NCBI RefSeq assembly: GCF_002893625.1 | Contig: NZ_PKMZ01000001.1 | Coordinates: forward strand, 1,116,001-1,180,000 | Origin: Mangrovicella endophytica | GTDB lineage: Bacteria > Pseudomonadota > Alphaproteobacteria > Rhizobiales > Rhizobiaceae | Reading direction: 5' to 3' | Length of the DNA: 64,000 nt | Notes under the pieces: model-generated | The model's input: the letters and a program-made list of their open reading frames with translations, nothing else | The model's database searches: none | Told to the model about the DNA's origin: nothing | Shown: in pieces, positions 1-10,649 of the stretch | Numbering within the stretch: position 1 is the first letter of the stretch | Layout: each line of letters opens with the position of its first letter | Position numbers and translations under genes: made by a program

Positions 1-201
1 GCTGGTGCGGTTCGCCTTGTCGAAGCTCGCCTTGAAGACGTAGCCGATGCCGAGATCGGCACAGAGCGCCTGCATGCGCTCAGCGATCATGAAGGCGTGA
101 TCGCGGCTCTCCATCTGGCACGGCCCGGCGATGAGGGCGAAGGGCGCCGTGTTGGAGAAGGTGACGGTGCCGCATCGCACCTCGTTCGCAATCGCCGTCA
201 T
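1..201 (-). CDS. kdsA: 3-deoxy-8-phosphooctulonate synthase (KdsA), N-terminal part, cut by the window edge
   Basis: Only the first 67 residues lie in the window. KdsA condenses phosphoenolpyruvate with arabinose 5-phosphate to give Kdo-8-phosphate for the lipopolysaccharide inner core, in the cytosol. The family signatures FALIAGPCQMES (residues 21-32) and FKASFDKANRTS (56-67) are visible and belong to the substrate-binding barrel. The start ATG (199-201) overlaps the stop of the upstream VOC gene in an ATGA, so the two are probably translationally coupled. The rest of the gene lies outside the window. The identification rests on two strong motifs and is nearly certain. Confidence 0.93.
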   Translation of the reverse strand, partial: MTAIANEVRCGTVTFSNTAPFALIAGPCQMESRDHAFMIAERMQALCADLGIGYVFKASFDKANRTS

Positions 202-1106
202 GGTCGTTCCTCCGTCTCGAAAGCGATGAAGCTCTGCGCGTGCTCCGACAGGCGGACGATCATCCGTCCGCCATGCTCCTCGAAGCCGACGCCGGATCCG
301 TAGAGAGCGTGCCGCAAGCGCCCGGCATCGCTTGCCGCGAGCACGATGCCCTCGAAGCGGAGCCCGCGCTCCGGCGACCGGTCGCAGCCATAGCGCGCGC
401 CGAGACCCTCCGGCGTCAGCACCTCGATCGTCGCATTGGCCGCGGCGAGCGACATGCCGAAGGAGTCCGCAAGGACGTCACGCTGGCCCGCCAGATCCTG
501 CAGCAGATACTGGAAGTCGGTCGGGTTCGGCTCTGAGAAGACCAGGCGTTTCAGACCCGTGACGCCGTTGGGATGCCCCGTCAGTGGCGTGCGGTCCGGC
601 GCAACCGTGTGAACGGGCTGGCAGACGAAGAAGGACGCATCCGGCGCGCGCCGGTCGATCGCAAAGGCGAGCCGGAACGAGACCTCGCCACTCCCGCCAT
701 CCGGACGCTCGAAGCGCCGGGAGAAGGACAGGATATCGCCCTCGCCCAAGCCGGCGGCGCGAAAGGCGGCAAGATCGCCCTCTGCATCGCCCGAAGCGAA
801 GGCGACGGCCGAGAAGCGATGTTCGCCGCGGCGAAAGCGGAAGGCCTGATCGCGCGCAACGAAGAGGTTGCCGTCGCGGATCGCCGCCTCGCAATCCTCC
901 CGCACGCCGATCGCCAGCGGCTCGATATAGGTCCCGTCGGCGAGGAAAACGCAGGCATTCCTGGTTCCGAACGGATGCTGCGCGTCGGGCGCAACGAGAA
1001 AGCCGAGGCCCTCGAAGAACCGCCGTGCCAGCTCCAGCGAGCCGACCGGCATGACGACATGGTCGACGGAACGAAGCGTGCGAAGCGAAGCGGTCATGGC
1101 GCTCAT
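198..1106 (-). CDS. VOC (glyoxalase-like) family protein
   Basis: Predicted soluble protein of about 302 residues. It begins with a glyoxalase-like fold (SVDHVVMPVGSLELARRFFEGLGF), has a middle stretch rich in F and R, and carries what looks like a second VOC-like half beginning near GVTGLKRLVFSEPNP. VOC proteins bind a metal and include dioxygenases, isomerases and lyases. The substrate here is unknown. The ATG at 1104-1106 has GAGG just upstream. A second ATG at 1095-1097 is also possible, and the open frame reaches 1289 without a better start. The gene overlaps kdsA by 4 nt, so the two are probably co-transcribed. A direct role in Kdo synthesis is not shown by the sequence. Confidence 0.8.
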   Translation of the reverse strand: MSAMTASLRTLRSVDHVVMPVGSLELARRFFEGLGFLVAPDAQHPFGTRNACVFLADGTYIEPLAIGVREDCEAAIRDGNLFVARDQAFRFRRGEHRFSAVAFASGDAEGDLAAFRAAGLGEGDILSFSRRFERPDGGSGEVSFRLAFAIDRRAPDASFFVCQPVHTVAPDRTPLTGHPNGVTGLKRLVFSEPNPTDFQYLLQDLAGQRDVLADSFGMSLAAANATIEVLTPEGLGARYGCDRSPERGLRFEGIVLAASDAGRLRHALYGSGVGFEEHGGRMIVRLSEHAQSFIAFETEERP

Positions 1107-1278
1107 CTGCCTCAAGCGCGCCTCGTGGACAAGCGCAAAGGCATGTGCACGCAAGCCGCCGATAGCTGTTAAGATGCTCGCAAAGGCGGCATCCCTTGCA
1201 TAGACTTGCCCAAACGGTAGGCATAATCTTCTCGATATGCTGCTTGGGAGAGCAGCATCATCTCGGGAGGGGAAGAAA

Positions 1279-2736
1279 GTGACTATCAAAGGTGCATCGC
1301 CAGACCTCTACAATGAGGATCTGGCCCCTGCTGCCGTCCGCAACTGGGGACCGTTCAGCATCTTCAACGTCTGGACGTCAGACGTTCACAGCCTCTGGGG
1401 CTACTATCTGGCCGCCAGCCTGTTTCTGTTCTGTGGCGATTTCCTCAACTTCATCATCGCGATCGGCATCGGCTCGCTGATCATCTATGCCCTGATGAAC
1501 ATGATCGGCTATGCCGGTGTAAAGACCGGCGTTCCTTACCCCGTCCTCGCCCGAGCCTCGTTCGGCATCTGGGGCGCCAACATACCGGCGCTGGTGCGCG
1601 CCATTGTCGCCTGCTTCTGGTATGGCGCGCAGACGGCCGCGGCCTCCGGGGCGATCGTCGCGCTTCTGATCCGCAGCGACACCTTCGCCTCCTTCCACAC
1701 CGACGTGCACTTTCTTGGCCATTCCGGCCTTGAGGTCGTCTGCTTCGTCGTGATCTGGGCGCTGCAGCTCCTGATCATCCAGCGCGGCATGGAGACGGTC
1801 CGCCGCTTTCAGGACTGGGCCGGCCCGGCGGTCTGGGTGATGATGCTGATCCTCGCGGTCTATCTCTGCGTCAAGGCCGGCACCTTCGCCTTCACCAGCG
1901 ACATCCCGATGGCCGTTCTGCTGGAAGCCACGAAGGATGCGGGTGTGCCGGGTGAGCCCGGCTCATGGGCCGCGCTGATGGCGGTGGCCGCCATCTGGGT
2001 CACCTATTTCTCGGCGCTCTACCTCAACTTCTGCGACTTCGCCCGCTACGCGCCGGACAAGGCGGCGCTGCGCACCGGCAATATCTGGGGCCTGCCGGTG
2101 AACCTGATCCTGTTCTCGCTGGTCGCGGGCGTCACCACCATCGCGGCCTATGACGTGTATGGCGAGGTGCTGCTGCATCCCGACCAGATCTCGGCGAAGT
2201 TCGACAGCTGGTTCCTCGCCCTGCTCGCAGCCCTCACCTTCGCGGTGGCGACGCTCGGCATCAACGTGGTTGCGAACTTTGTCTCGCCAGCCTTTGATTT
2301 CGCCAATGTTTTCCCGCGGCAGATCGACTTCAAGAAGGGCGGCTACATCGCCGCGGTGATCGCACTGGTTCTTTACCCCTTCGCGCCCTGGGAGGGCGGC
2401 GCCGCCGCCTTTGTCGGCGTCATCGGCGCCACCATGGGTCCGATCTTCGGCGTGATGATGGTCGACTACTACCTGATCCGGAAGGGCGAGATCGACGTCG
2501 ATGCGCTCTATCGCGAGCATGGCGAATTCCGCTTCCAGAGCGGCTGGCACGTCAACGCCTTCATCGCCGCCGGCATCGGAGCGATCTTCTCCTCGATCCT
2601 GCCGAACGTCACGGACTGGCTGCCGAGCTGGTGGGGCGTTTACGGCTGGTTCTTCGGCGTCGGCATTGCGGGCCTCGTCTACTACGCCCTGCGCTCAGCG
2701 ACGGCCGGCTCGCCGGCCCGCGCCGCCCGCGCCTGA
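1279..2736 (+). CDS. NCS1-family nucleobase/hydantoin:cation symporter
   Basis: Polytopic inner-membrane protein of 485 residues with about 12 hydrophobic segments. The N-terminal NCS1 pattern (NWGPFSIFNVW, then GYAGVKTGVPYPVLARASFGIWG) resembles Mhp1, PucI and related importers of hydantoin, allantoin, uracil or cytosine coupled to Na+ or H+. The GTG start at 1279 is chosen because GGAGGGG lies at 1266-1272, an ideal spacing. An ATG at 1237 in the same frame lacks such a site. The gene is on the plus strand between two minus-strand core blocks (pyrG and VOC-kdsA), so it is probably a separate transcription unit. A 12-bp terminator hairpin follows. Which nucleobase is carried cannot be told. 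Confidence 0.88.
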   Translation: MTIKGASPDLYNEDLAPAAVRNWGPFSIFNVWTSDVHSLWGYYLAASLFLFCGDFLNFIIAIGIGSLIIYALMNMIGYAGVKTGVPYPVLARASFGIWGANIPALVRAIVACFWYGAQTAAASGAIVALLIRSDTFASFHTDVHFLGHSGLEVVCFVVIWALQLLIIQRGMETVRRFQDWAGPAVWVMMLILAVYLCVKAGTFAFTSDIPMAVLLEATKDAGVPGEPGSWAALMAVAAIWVTYFSALYLNFCDFARYAPDKAALRTGNIWGLPVNLILFSLVAGVTTIAAYDVYGEVLLHPDQISAKFDSWFLALLAALTFAVATLGINVVANFVSPAFDFANVFPRQIDFKKGGYIAAVIALVLYPFAPWEGGAAAFVGVIGATMGPIFGVMMVDYYLIRKGEIDVDALYREHGEFRFQSGWHVNAFIAAGIGAIFSSILPNVTDWLPSWWGVYGWFFGVGIAGLVYYALRSATAGSPARAARA

Positions 2737-2749
2737 TCCGACAAGCGAA

Positions 2750-2780
2750 AAGGGGCAGCGGTCGGACGCCGCTGCCCCTT
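2750..2780. terminator. Intrinsic terminator between the permease gene and pyrG
   Basis: A perfect 12-bp stem (2750-2761 with 2769-2780) closes a 7-nt loop. It lies 14 nt after the permease stop and 56 nt after the pyrG stop. Read on the minus strand the stem runs into TTTTCGC, so it should terminate pyrG best. It is probably bidirectional for the two convergent genes. Confidence 0.88.
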
Positions 2781-2835
2781 CAGATTTCATGTCGACCGGC
2801 TTGTCTAAGCGTCTGTCAGACAAGGCGAATGCAGC

Positions 2836-4584
<1,749 letters not shown>

Positions 4585-5337
4585 TCAGTTGTTGCCGGGC
4601 GCCGCCGGACTCTGCGGCGAATTGGCAGCCGGCGGTTCGACCGGCGGCACCACCGGAACGGCCGGAGCCTCGCCGCTGTCACCGGCAGGGTTGGCCGGAA
4701 CGACGCCGGCCGGCGTCTGCGGCGTGTCTGCGGCAGCCGGTGCAGCCGTGTCGCCGTCGGCCGGCGCGGCGGAAGGCTCAGCCGGCGCGGCGGGCGCGGC
4801 CGGCGTCGCCGGATCGGTATCGGTCACCGGTGCTGTCGTGTCGGTCGCCGGAGCCGCGACCGGCGCGGCGGACGATGCCGCCGGGGCCGTCGTCGCGGGA
4901 GCCGTCGTCGCGGGAGCCGTCGTCGCGGGAGCCGTCGTCGCAGGTGCTGCGGGCGTTGCGCCCGCCGGAACATCGACGCCGGTGCTCGGCTGCGACGTCG
5001 ACGCTGCGCCGTCCGTCGGCAGCGGTCCCAGCTGGTCGAGCAAGTTGCCGTTGGCGCCTTGGCCCGTGGACTGGTTCTGCGGCAGACGGTCGAGGATGTC
5101 GGTCGGGCTACCGCCGTAGCGGGCGAGAATTCCGAGCGCGATGGATGTCACGAAGAACGCCGCCGCCAGGATCGCGGTCGTGCGCGTCAGCGCGTTCGCA
5201 GCACCCCGTGCGGACATCAGGCCGCCGCCCCCGCCGCCGATCCCGAGCGCGCCACCTTCGGAGCGCTGCAGCAGGACGACGACGACGAGCGCCAGGACGA
5301 TCATCAAGTGGATGATGATAAGAACGGTTTCTACCAT
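4585..5337 (-). CDS. secG: Preprotein translocase subunit SecG with a long low-complexity tail
   Basis: SecG is the small accessory subunit of the SecYEG channel. Residues 1-75 match SecG: a first membrane helix (ETVLIIIHLMIVLALVVVVLL), the conserved QRSEGGALGIGGG loop, MSARGAANALTRTTAILAA, and a second helix. The remaining 175 residues are a disordered Ala/Pro/Thr-rich extension with four copies of a five-residue ATTAP-type unit. Typical enterobacterial SecG has about 110 residues; rhizobial ones are often longer. The start ATG (5335-5337) was chosen because homology begins there. It follows tpiA by 85 nt on the same strand. Confidence 0.93.
   Translation of the reverse strand: MVETVLIIIHLMIVLALVVVVLLQRSEGGALGIGGGGGGLMSARGAANALTRTTAILAAAFFVTSIALGILARYGGSPTDILDRLPQNQSTGQGANGNLLDQLGPLPTDGAASTSQPSTGVDVPAGATPAAPATTAPATTAPATTAPATTAPAASSAAPVAAPATDTTAPVTDTDPATPAAPAAPAEPSAAPADGDTAAPAAADTPQTPAGVVPANPAGDSGEAPAVPVVPPVEPPAANSPQSPAAPGNN
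4886..4945 (-). repeat. Four 15-bp tandem repeats inside secG
   Basis: Four copies of a 15-bp unit (gccgtcgtcgcggga on the plus strand) lie end to end. The first three are identical and the fourth has two changes. They encode the ATTAP repeats of the SecG tail. Perfect short tandem repeats like these can vary in copy number by slippage without breaking the frame. Confidence 0.93.
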
Positions 5338-5422
5338 GGATCTTTCGCGCAACGCCGATGTCGGGAGACGCGCGCCTTGTATAGGAGCCCAATAGCGAAT
5401 CCAACCGCTTTCGGCTGAACCG

Positions 5423-6172
5423 TCAGCGGGGCCGGACAGCCCGCGATATCGCGATAAAGTCGTCGGCTTTCAAGCTGGCGCCGCCGACAAGCGCGCCGTC
5501 GACATTTTCGAGCGCCAGGAGCTCGGCGGCGTTGGACGGTTTGACCGAGCCGCCATAGAGAATGCGGACTGCTTCGCCGGCGGAGCCGAAGCGCTCCATC
5601 AGCCGCTCGCGGATGAAGCGGTGCACCGCCGCGACGTCGTCGCTGGTCGGCGTTCGGCCGGTGCCGATCGCCCAGACCGGCTCGTAGGCGACGACCAGCC
5701 GGTCGGGCGCGTCCGGCAGCGAGCCGCCGAGCTGCCGGTCGAGCACGTCCAGCGTCGTTCCGGCGTTCCGCTCACCCTCGGTTTCGCCGATGCAGACGAT
5801 CGCCGTCAGGCCCGACGCGATGCCGGCGTTCGCCTTGGCGCGCACCGTGCCGTCGTCCTCGCTATGGTCCGTGCGGCGCTCCGAGTGGCCGACGATGACG
5901 AAGGACGCGCCGGCATCGCGCAGCATCGATGCGGCGATGTCGCCCGTATGCGCGCCGCTGTTCTCGGAGTGACAGTCCTGGCCGCCAAGCGCGACATGAT
6001 CGCCGACGATGGCACGCGCCTCCGCCAGCAGCGTCGCCGGCGGACAGATGAGGAGGTCGCAGGCCTGCGACAGACCGCTGCCGGCTGCCTCTGCGATAGC
6101 ACGCAGCTCGGCCAGCGAGGCCTTCAGCCCGTTCATCTTCCAGTTGCCAGCGATCAGCGGCCGGTTTGCCAT
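5423..6172 (-). CDS. tpiA: Triose-phosphate isomerase
   Basis: Interconverts dihydroxyacetone phosphate and glyceraldehyde 3-phosphate in glycolysis and gluconeogenesis. The protein has 249 residues, the normal length. All catalytic positions are visible: N10 and K12 in GNWKMN, H96 in VGHSERR, E164 in [11 protein letters not shown], and the phosphate-binding LYGGSV near the end. The ATG at 6170-6172 begins exactly where family homology begins; the open frame upstream is ignored. The next gene on the same strand is secG. The divergent neighbour is ppiD, 253 nt away. Confidence 0.98.
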   Translation of the reverse strand: MANRPLIAGNWKMNGLKASLAELRAIAEAAGSGLSQACDLLICPPATLLAEARAIVGDHVALGGQDCHSENSGAHTGDIAASMLRDAGASFVIVGHSERRTDHSEDDGTVRAKANAGIASGLTAIVCIGETEGERNAGTTLDVLDRQLGGSLPDAPDRLVVAYEPVWAIGTGRTPTSDDVAAVHRFIRERLMERFGSAGEAVRILYGGSVKPSNAAELLALENVDGALVGGASLKADDFIAISRAVRPR

Positions 6173-6425
6173 GATGGTCCCTCCCAGGTCGGGAGGTGAG
6201 GTAGACGCCCGACGCAGAGAACGCAAATGCGTGGCCATCCGTCAGACCGCACCGCCGGACACCGCCAAGCAGCCTAATGCAGCGCCTCGGCCACGGAGCG
6301 TCTTGCGTCGGCCTCGGCACCTTTCCTAATAGAGCGCTAAGAACTGGACGCCGGCCGTATCGTCATCGGCACGTCCTGGTAGCTACATCTGTAGCCGCCG
6401 TCGCATCACAAAGGAGACGCTCGAC

Positions 6426-8315
6426 ATGATGAACGCGTTGCGCCGGGCCGTCTCCGGCTGGGCAGCTAAGGTGCTGCTCGGCCTCCTTCTCATCAGCTTC
6501 GCCGTGTGGGGCATTCCCGACATCCTGCGCACCCGCACCAGCAACGCGGTCGTGACCGCCGGCGACACGCGCGTGACCCTTCAGGACTACGCCATCGCCT
6601 ACAATCAAGCGCAGGCGCGGATTGCCCAGCAGCTGCAGCGCCGGCCGACGGCCGAGGAAGCCGCCATGTTCGGCATCGATCAATCGGTGCTGAGCCAGCT
6701 GACGGCCGGCGCCGTGCTCGACGAACAGGGCCGCCGTATCGGCCTCGGCGTCTCCCAGGACGAGCTCGCCCGACTGGTGGCGGAGGATCCATCCTTCCAC
6801 GATGCCAACGGCAACTTCTCCCGCTCGTCCTTCCAGCAGGTGCTCGCCGGCGCCCGCATCACTGAGGGCGACTACATCCGCAACCGCGAACGCGCAGCCA
6901 TCCGCAGCCAGATCGTCGAGGCCGTCTCCGACGGCATCAAGCTGCCGGCAGCCGTGCAGACCGCGCTCGGCCTCTTCAATGGCGAGCGTCGCACCGTCGA
7001 ATATCTGACCGTGGCGCCAGCACTGGTGCAACCGGTCGCAGCACCGACGCCCGAGGCGCTGCAGACCTATTTCGACGGCAAGAAGCGCACCTATGCCGCA
7101 CCGGAGTTCCGCTCGATCGCCTATGCAGTGCTGACGCCGGAGACGGCGGCCGATCCGGCGGCCGTCACCGATGCCGAGATCACCGCAGCCTACGAGAAGG
7201 ACAAGGCCCGCTTCACCGTGCCCGAAAAGCGGCGCGTCCAGCAGATCGTCTATTCCGACCAGGCGGCGGCTGACGCAGCTGCGGCCAAGCTCGCCGGCGG
7301 CGCAACCTTCGACACGCTGGCGCAGGATGCCGGCAAGGCGATCGCAGATACCGATCTCGGCCTCGTCACCAGGAAGGAGATCTTCGATCCGGCCATCGCC
7401 GAGGCCGCCTTCACGCTCAAGTCCGGTGAGACATCCGGCGTGGTCAAGGGCGCCTTCGGACCGGTGATCCTGCGGGTGGCCGAGGTGCAGCCGGAAGCCG
7501 TGAAGCCGCTCGACGAAGTCCGGGAGGAGGTCCGCAAGGATGTTGCGCTCGGCAAGGGCAATGATCTCGCCGTTACTGCCTATGACGCGTTTGAGGACGC
7601 TCGCGCAGGCGGCGCGAGCTTCGACGAGGCCGCCGCGACGGCCAAGCTCAAGGTCGTGACCCTGCCTGCTGTGGATGCACAGGGCAACGGCCCTGACGAT
7701 AAGCCGATAGCCGATCTCCCGGCAGGCCAGGATCTTCTGAGTGCTGTGTTCGAATCGGAACCGGAAGCGGACAACCAGCCGGTGCGGTTCGGCTCGGCCG
7801 GCTCGGTCTTCTTCGAGGTGCGCGGCATTACGCCGGCCCGCGACCGGACGCTCGACGAGGTCAAAGAGCGCGTCACCGCCGATTGGACGGCGGACGAGAC
7901 CGCACGCCTTCTCGGCGAGCGGGTCGACGCGATGAAAAAGGCGGCTGAAGGCGGCAAGACGCTCGACCAGATCGCGGCCGAGGTGAAGCTGACCAAGCAG
8001 ACCGCCGCCTCCGTCACGCGCCAGTCCGCGCCGGCCGAACTCGGCCAGGCCGCCACCGCCGCGGCCTTCTCCGGCGGCAAAGGCTCGGTCGCGACCGCGC
8101 CGGCCACGGATGGCCAGTCGCAGATCCTGCTGAAGGTGACCGAGGTGGCGCCGCCCGCCGACCCGAATGCGAGCGTCCAGCCGGGCGAGCGCGAGCAGCT
8201 TGCCGATATGATGCGCAACGACCTGCTGCAGAGCTACATCGCGATGCTGCAGGGCAGCTACTCTGTCAGCGTCTATCCCGCTGCGATCGACCAGGCGAAG
8301 GCGGCGATACGATGA
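6426..8315 (+). CDS. PpiD-type membrane-anchored peptidyl-prolyl isomerase (SurA-N and parvulin domains)
   Basis: A 629-residue periplasmic folding factor anchored by one N-terminal helix ([15 protein letters not shown], residues about 17-31). It then has a SurA-N-like chaperone domain ([17 protein letters not shown] onwards), a parvulin-type domain at about 245-355 ([14 protein letters not shown], then a [10 protein letters not shown] end), and a second SurA-like region. PpiD proteins help outer-membrane and exported proteins fold near SecYEG. Start ATG has AAGGAGAC 8 nt upstream, a strong site. The stop overlaps trpD by ATGA, opening a chain of overlapping genes through moeA. Parvulin active-site residues are not fully conserved, so chaperone activity is more secure than isomerase activity. 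Confidence 0.9.
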   Translation: MMNALRRAVSGWAAKVLLGLLLISFAVWGIPDILRTRTSNAVVTAGDTRVTLQDYAIAYNQAQARIAQQLQRRPTAEEAAMFGIDQSVLSQLTAGAVLDEQGRRIGLGVSQDELARLVAEDPSFHDANGNFSRSSFQQVLAGARITEGDYIRNRERAAIRSQIVEAVSDGIKLPAAVQTALGLFNGERRTVEYLTVAPALVQPVAAPTPEALQTYFDGKKRTYAAPEFRSIAYAVLTPETAADPAAVTDAEITAAYEKDKARFTVPEKRRVQQIVYSDQAAADAAAAKLAGGATFDTLAQDAGKAIADTDLGLVTRKEIFDPAIAEAAFTLKSGETSGVVKGAFGPVILRVAEVQPEAVKPLDEVREEVRKDVALGKGNDLAVTAYDAFEDARAGGASFDEAAATAKLKVVTLPAVDAQGNGPDDKPIADLPAGQDLLSAVFESEPEADNQPVRFGSAGSVFFEVRGITPARDRTLDEVKERVTADWTADETARLLGERVDAMKKAAEGGKTLDQIAAEVKLTKQTAASVTRQSAPAELGQAATAAAFSGGKGSVATAPATDGQSQILLKVTEVAPPADPNASVQPGEREQLADMMRNDLLQSYIAMLQGSYSVSVYPAAIDQAKAAIR

Positions 8316-9343
8316 GTGCTTCGCTGAAGCCCTTCATCGCCAAGGCGGCGGCGGGCGAGGCGCTGACGCGCCAGGAGGCCGAGGCCGCCTTTGCGGTGAT
8401 GATGTCGGGCGAGGCGACACCCTCGCAGATCGGCGGCTTCCTGATGGCGCTGCGCGTGCGCGGCGAGGTGGTCGACGAGATTGCCGGCGCCGTTTCGGTG
8501 ATGCGCGCCAACATGCTGAGGGTCGAGGCTCCGGCCGAGGCAATCGACATCGTCGGTACCGGCGGCGACCACGCCGGGACGCTCAACGTCTCCACCTGCG
8601 CCGCCTTCGTTCTTGCCGGCTGCGGCGTCACCGTCGCCAAGCACGGCAACCGCGCCCTCTCCTCCAGGTCCGGATCGGCCGACGTCCTGATGGCGCTCGG
8701 CGTCAATGTCGAGCTGTCCCCGGCAGAGATCTCACGCACCATCCGTGACGCGGGGCTCGGCTTCATGTTCGCCCCGGCCCACCACGCCGCCATGCGTTTC
8801 GTCGGTCCCTCGCGGGTCGAGCTCGGCACGCGCACGATCTTCAACCTGCTCGGGCCGCTCGCAAATCCGGCCGGCGTCAAGCGCCTCCTCGTCGGCGTGT
8901 TTTCGCCCGAATGGATCGTGCCGCTCGCCGAAACGTTGAAGACGCTGGGTGCGGAGAGTGCCTGGGTGGTACATGGCGATGGACTGGACGAGATGTCGAT
9001 CAGCGGAACGACACATGTGGCCGCGCTGAAGAACGGGCGCATCGACACCTTCACGGTGGAGCCGGAAGATGCGGGGCTGCAGCGCTGGCCGCTCGCATCC
9101 ATCACGGGCGGCGACGCCGCCGAGAACGCCGCGGCCCTGTCGGCCGTCCTAGATGGTGCCGACAACGCCTTCCGCGACATCGTGCTCCTCAACGCCGCCG
9201 GCGCCCTCGTGATGAGTGGTGCCGCGGTCGATCTCAAGACGGGTGTCGATCGGGCCCGCGAGTCGATCACCTCCGGGCGCGCCGCCGAAGCATTGCGCCG
9301 CCTCGTCACCTCCAGCAACAGCCAGACTGGACCAATCGCGTGA
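8312..9343 (+). CDS. trpD: Anthranilate phosphoribosyltransferase
   Basis: Second step of tryptophan synthesis: it joins anthranilate to phosphoribosyl pyrophosphate. The 343-residue protein shows the PRPP-binding GTGGD motif ([16 protein letters not shown]), the KHGNRA segment, and [11 protein letters not shown] followed by LGPLANPAG, all diagnostic. The start ATG overlaps the ppiD stop by 4 nt, and its own TGA overlaps the trpC GTG start by 4 nt. No trpG or trpE is next to it. Those steps must be encoded elsewhere, as in other rhizobia. Confidence 0.98.
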   Translation: MSASLKPFIAKAAAGEALTRQEAEAAFAVMMSGEATPSQIGGFLMALRVRGEVVDEIAGAVSVMRANMLRVEAPAEAIDIVGTGGDHAGTLNVSTCAAFVLAGCGVTVAKHGNRALSSRSGSADVLMALGVNVELSPAEISRTIRDAGLGFMFAPAHHAAMRFVGPSRVELGTRTIFNLLGPLANPAGVKRLLVGVFSPEWIVPLAETLKTLGAESAWVVHGDGLDEMSISGTTHVAALKNGRIDTFTVEPEDAGLQRWPLASITGGDAAENAAALSAVLDGADNAFRDIVLLNAAGALVMSGAAVDLKTGVDRARESITSGRAAEALRRLVTSSNSQTGPIA

Positions 9344-10164
9344 GCGACATCCTGCAAAAGATTGAAATCTATAAGCGCGAGGAAATCGCGGCGGCCAAGG
9401 CCGAGCGCTCGATCAGCGCGCTGGAAGCGGCCGCTCGCGAGCAGGAGGGCCCGCGCGGCTTCCTCGCCGCAATCCGCGCCAAACACGCGACCGGCGACTT
9501 CGCCTTGATCGCCGAGATCAAGAAGGCGAGCCCCTCCAAGGGCCTCATCCGGGAAGACTTCGATCCGCCATCGCTGGCGGCGGCCTACGAGCGCGGCGGG
9601 GCAGCCTGCCTCAGCGTCCTCACCGACGCTCCCTCGTTTCAGGGCGAGCCTGCCTATCTCGGGCAGGCGCGAGCGGCCACCAGCCTGCCGGCACTGCGCA
9701 AGGATTTCCTCTACGATCCCTACCAGGTCGCCGAGGCGCGGGCCTGGGGTGCCGACGCGATCCTGATCATTATGGCTGCCGTCGACGATGCGCTCGCCAA
9801 GGACCTTGAGGATGCTGCCTTCGCCTACGGCATGGACGTCCTCGTCGAGCTCCACGACGAGGCGGAACTCGACCGCGCCCTCGCCCTCGCCTCGCCGCTG
9901 ATCGGCATCAACAATCGCGATCTCAGAACCTTCCATACCGACCTGTCGGTGGCCGAGCGGCTGTCGCAGCGCGTTCCCAAGGATCGCGTGATCGTCGGCG
10001 AAAGCGGCATCTTCACCACGGCCGATTGCCTACGCCTGCAGGATTGCGGCGTCTCGACCTTCCTTGTCGGCGAGAGCCTGATGCGCCAGGCCGACGTCGA
10101 GGCGGCGACGCGCACGCTGCTCGGCGAACCGCGGCCCGACCTGCCGATGGGCAACCCGTCGTGA
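9340..10164 (+). CDS. trpC: Indole-3-glycerol phosphate synthase
   Basis: Closes the indole ring in tryptophan synthesis. The 274-residue barrel protein has [12 protein letters not shown] near residue 60, [38 protein letters not shown] and VGESGI, covering the usual active-site Lys and Glu positions. The start is the GTG at 9340-9342, whose sequence GTGA also holds the trpD stop. The open frame upstream (to 8911) lies inside trpD and is not used. It ends in a GTGA overlap with moaC. This is a single-function enzyme, not the TrpC-TrpF fusion of enterobacteria. Confidence 0.98.
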   Translation: MSDILQKIEIYKREEIAAAKAERSISALEAAAREQEGPRGFLAAIRAKHATGDFALIAEIKKASPSKGLIREDFDPPSLAAAYERGGAACLSVLTDAPSFQGEPAYLGQARAATSLPALRKDFLYDPYQVAEARAWGADAILIIMAAVDDALAKDLEDAAFAYGMDVLVELHDEAELDRALALASPLIGINNRDLRTFHTDLSVAERLSQRVPKDRVIVGESGIFTTADCLRLQDCGVSTFLVGESLMRQADVEAATRTLLGEPRPDLPMGNPS

Positions 10165-10649
10165 GCGACAAGGGTGAAGCGCATCTGACCCATCTCGACG
10201 CCAGCGGGGCGGCCTCCATGGTCGATGTGGGCGATAAGGATGCGACGGTGCGGATCGCCCGAGCCGAGGGCTTCGTCACGATGGCGCCCGAGACGCTGGA
10301 GCTCATCCTCTCCGGCAATGCCAAGAAGGGCGACGTCGTTGCCGTGGCGCGGATCGCCGGCATCATGGCAGCCAAGCGCACGCATGAGCTGATCCCGCTC
10401 TGCCACCCGCTGATGCTCGACAAGATCGCCGTCGACATCGAGCCGGAGCCGGCCCTGCCCGCCCTGCGGGTTATCGCGACGGCCCGGGTCAGCGGCCGGA
10501 CCGGCGTCGAGATGGAGGCCCTGACCGCCGTCTCGCTCGCATGCCTCACCATTTACGACATGGCCAAGGCGGTGGACCGCGCCATGACGATCACCGGCGT
10601 GCGGCTTCTGGAGAAATCGGGCGGACGCTCCGGCGACTGGCGCGCCTGA
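10161..10649 (+). CDS. moaC: Cyclic pyranopterin monophosphate synthase (MoaC)
   Basis: Converts the product of MoaA to cyclic pyranopterin phosphate, the first pterin precursor of molybdenum cofactor. The 162-residue protein carries the hallmark [16 protein letters not shown] and the [21 protein letters not shown] segment with its catalytic Lys/Asp context. GTG start at 10161 sits in a GTGA overlap with the trpC stop. Its own stop overlaps the moeA ATG in TGATG. Cofactor synthesis fits the molybdoenzyme predicted at 58072-58863 in this window. Confidence 0.97.
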   Translation: MSDKGEAHLTHLDASGAASMVDVGDKDATVRIARAEGFVTMAPETLELILSGNAKKGDVVAVARIAGIMAAKRTHELIPLCHPLMLDKIAVDIEPEPALPALRVIATARVSGRTGVEMEALTAVSLACLTIYDMAKAVDRAMTITGVRLLEKSGGRSGDWRA

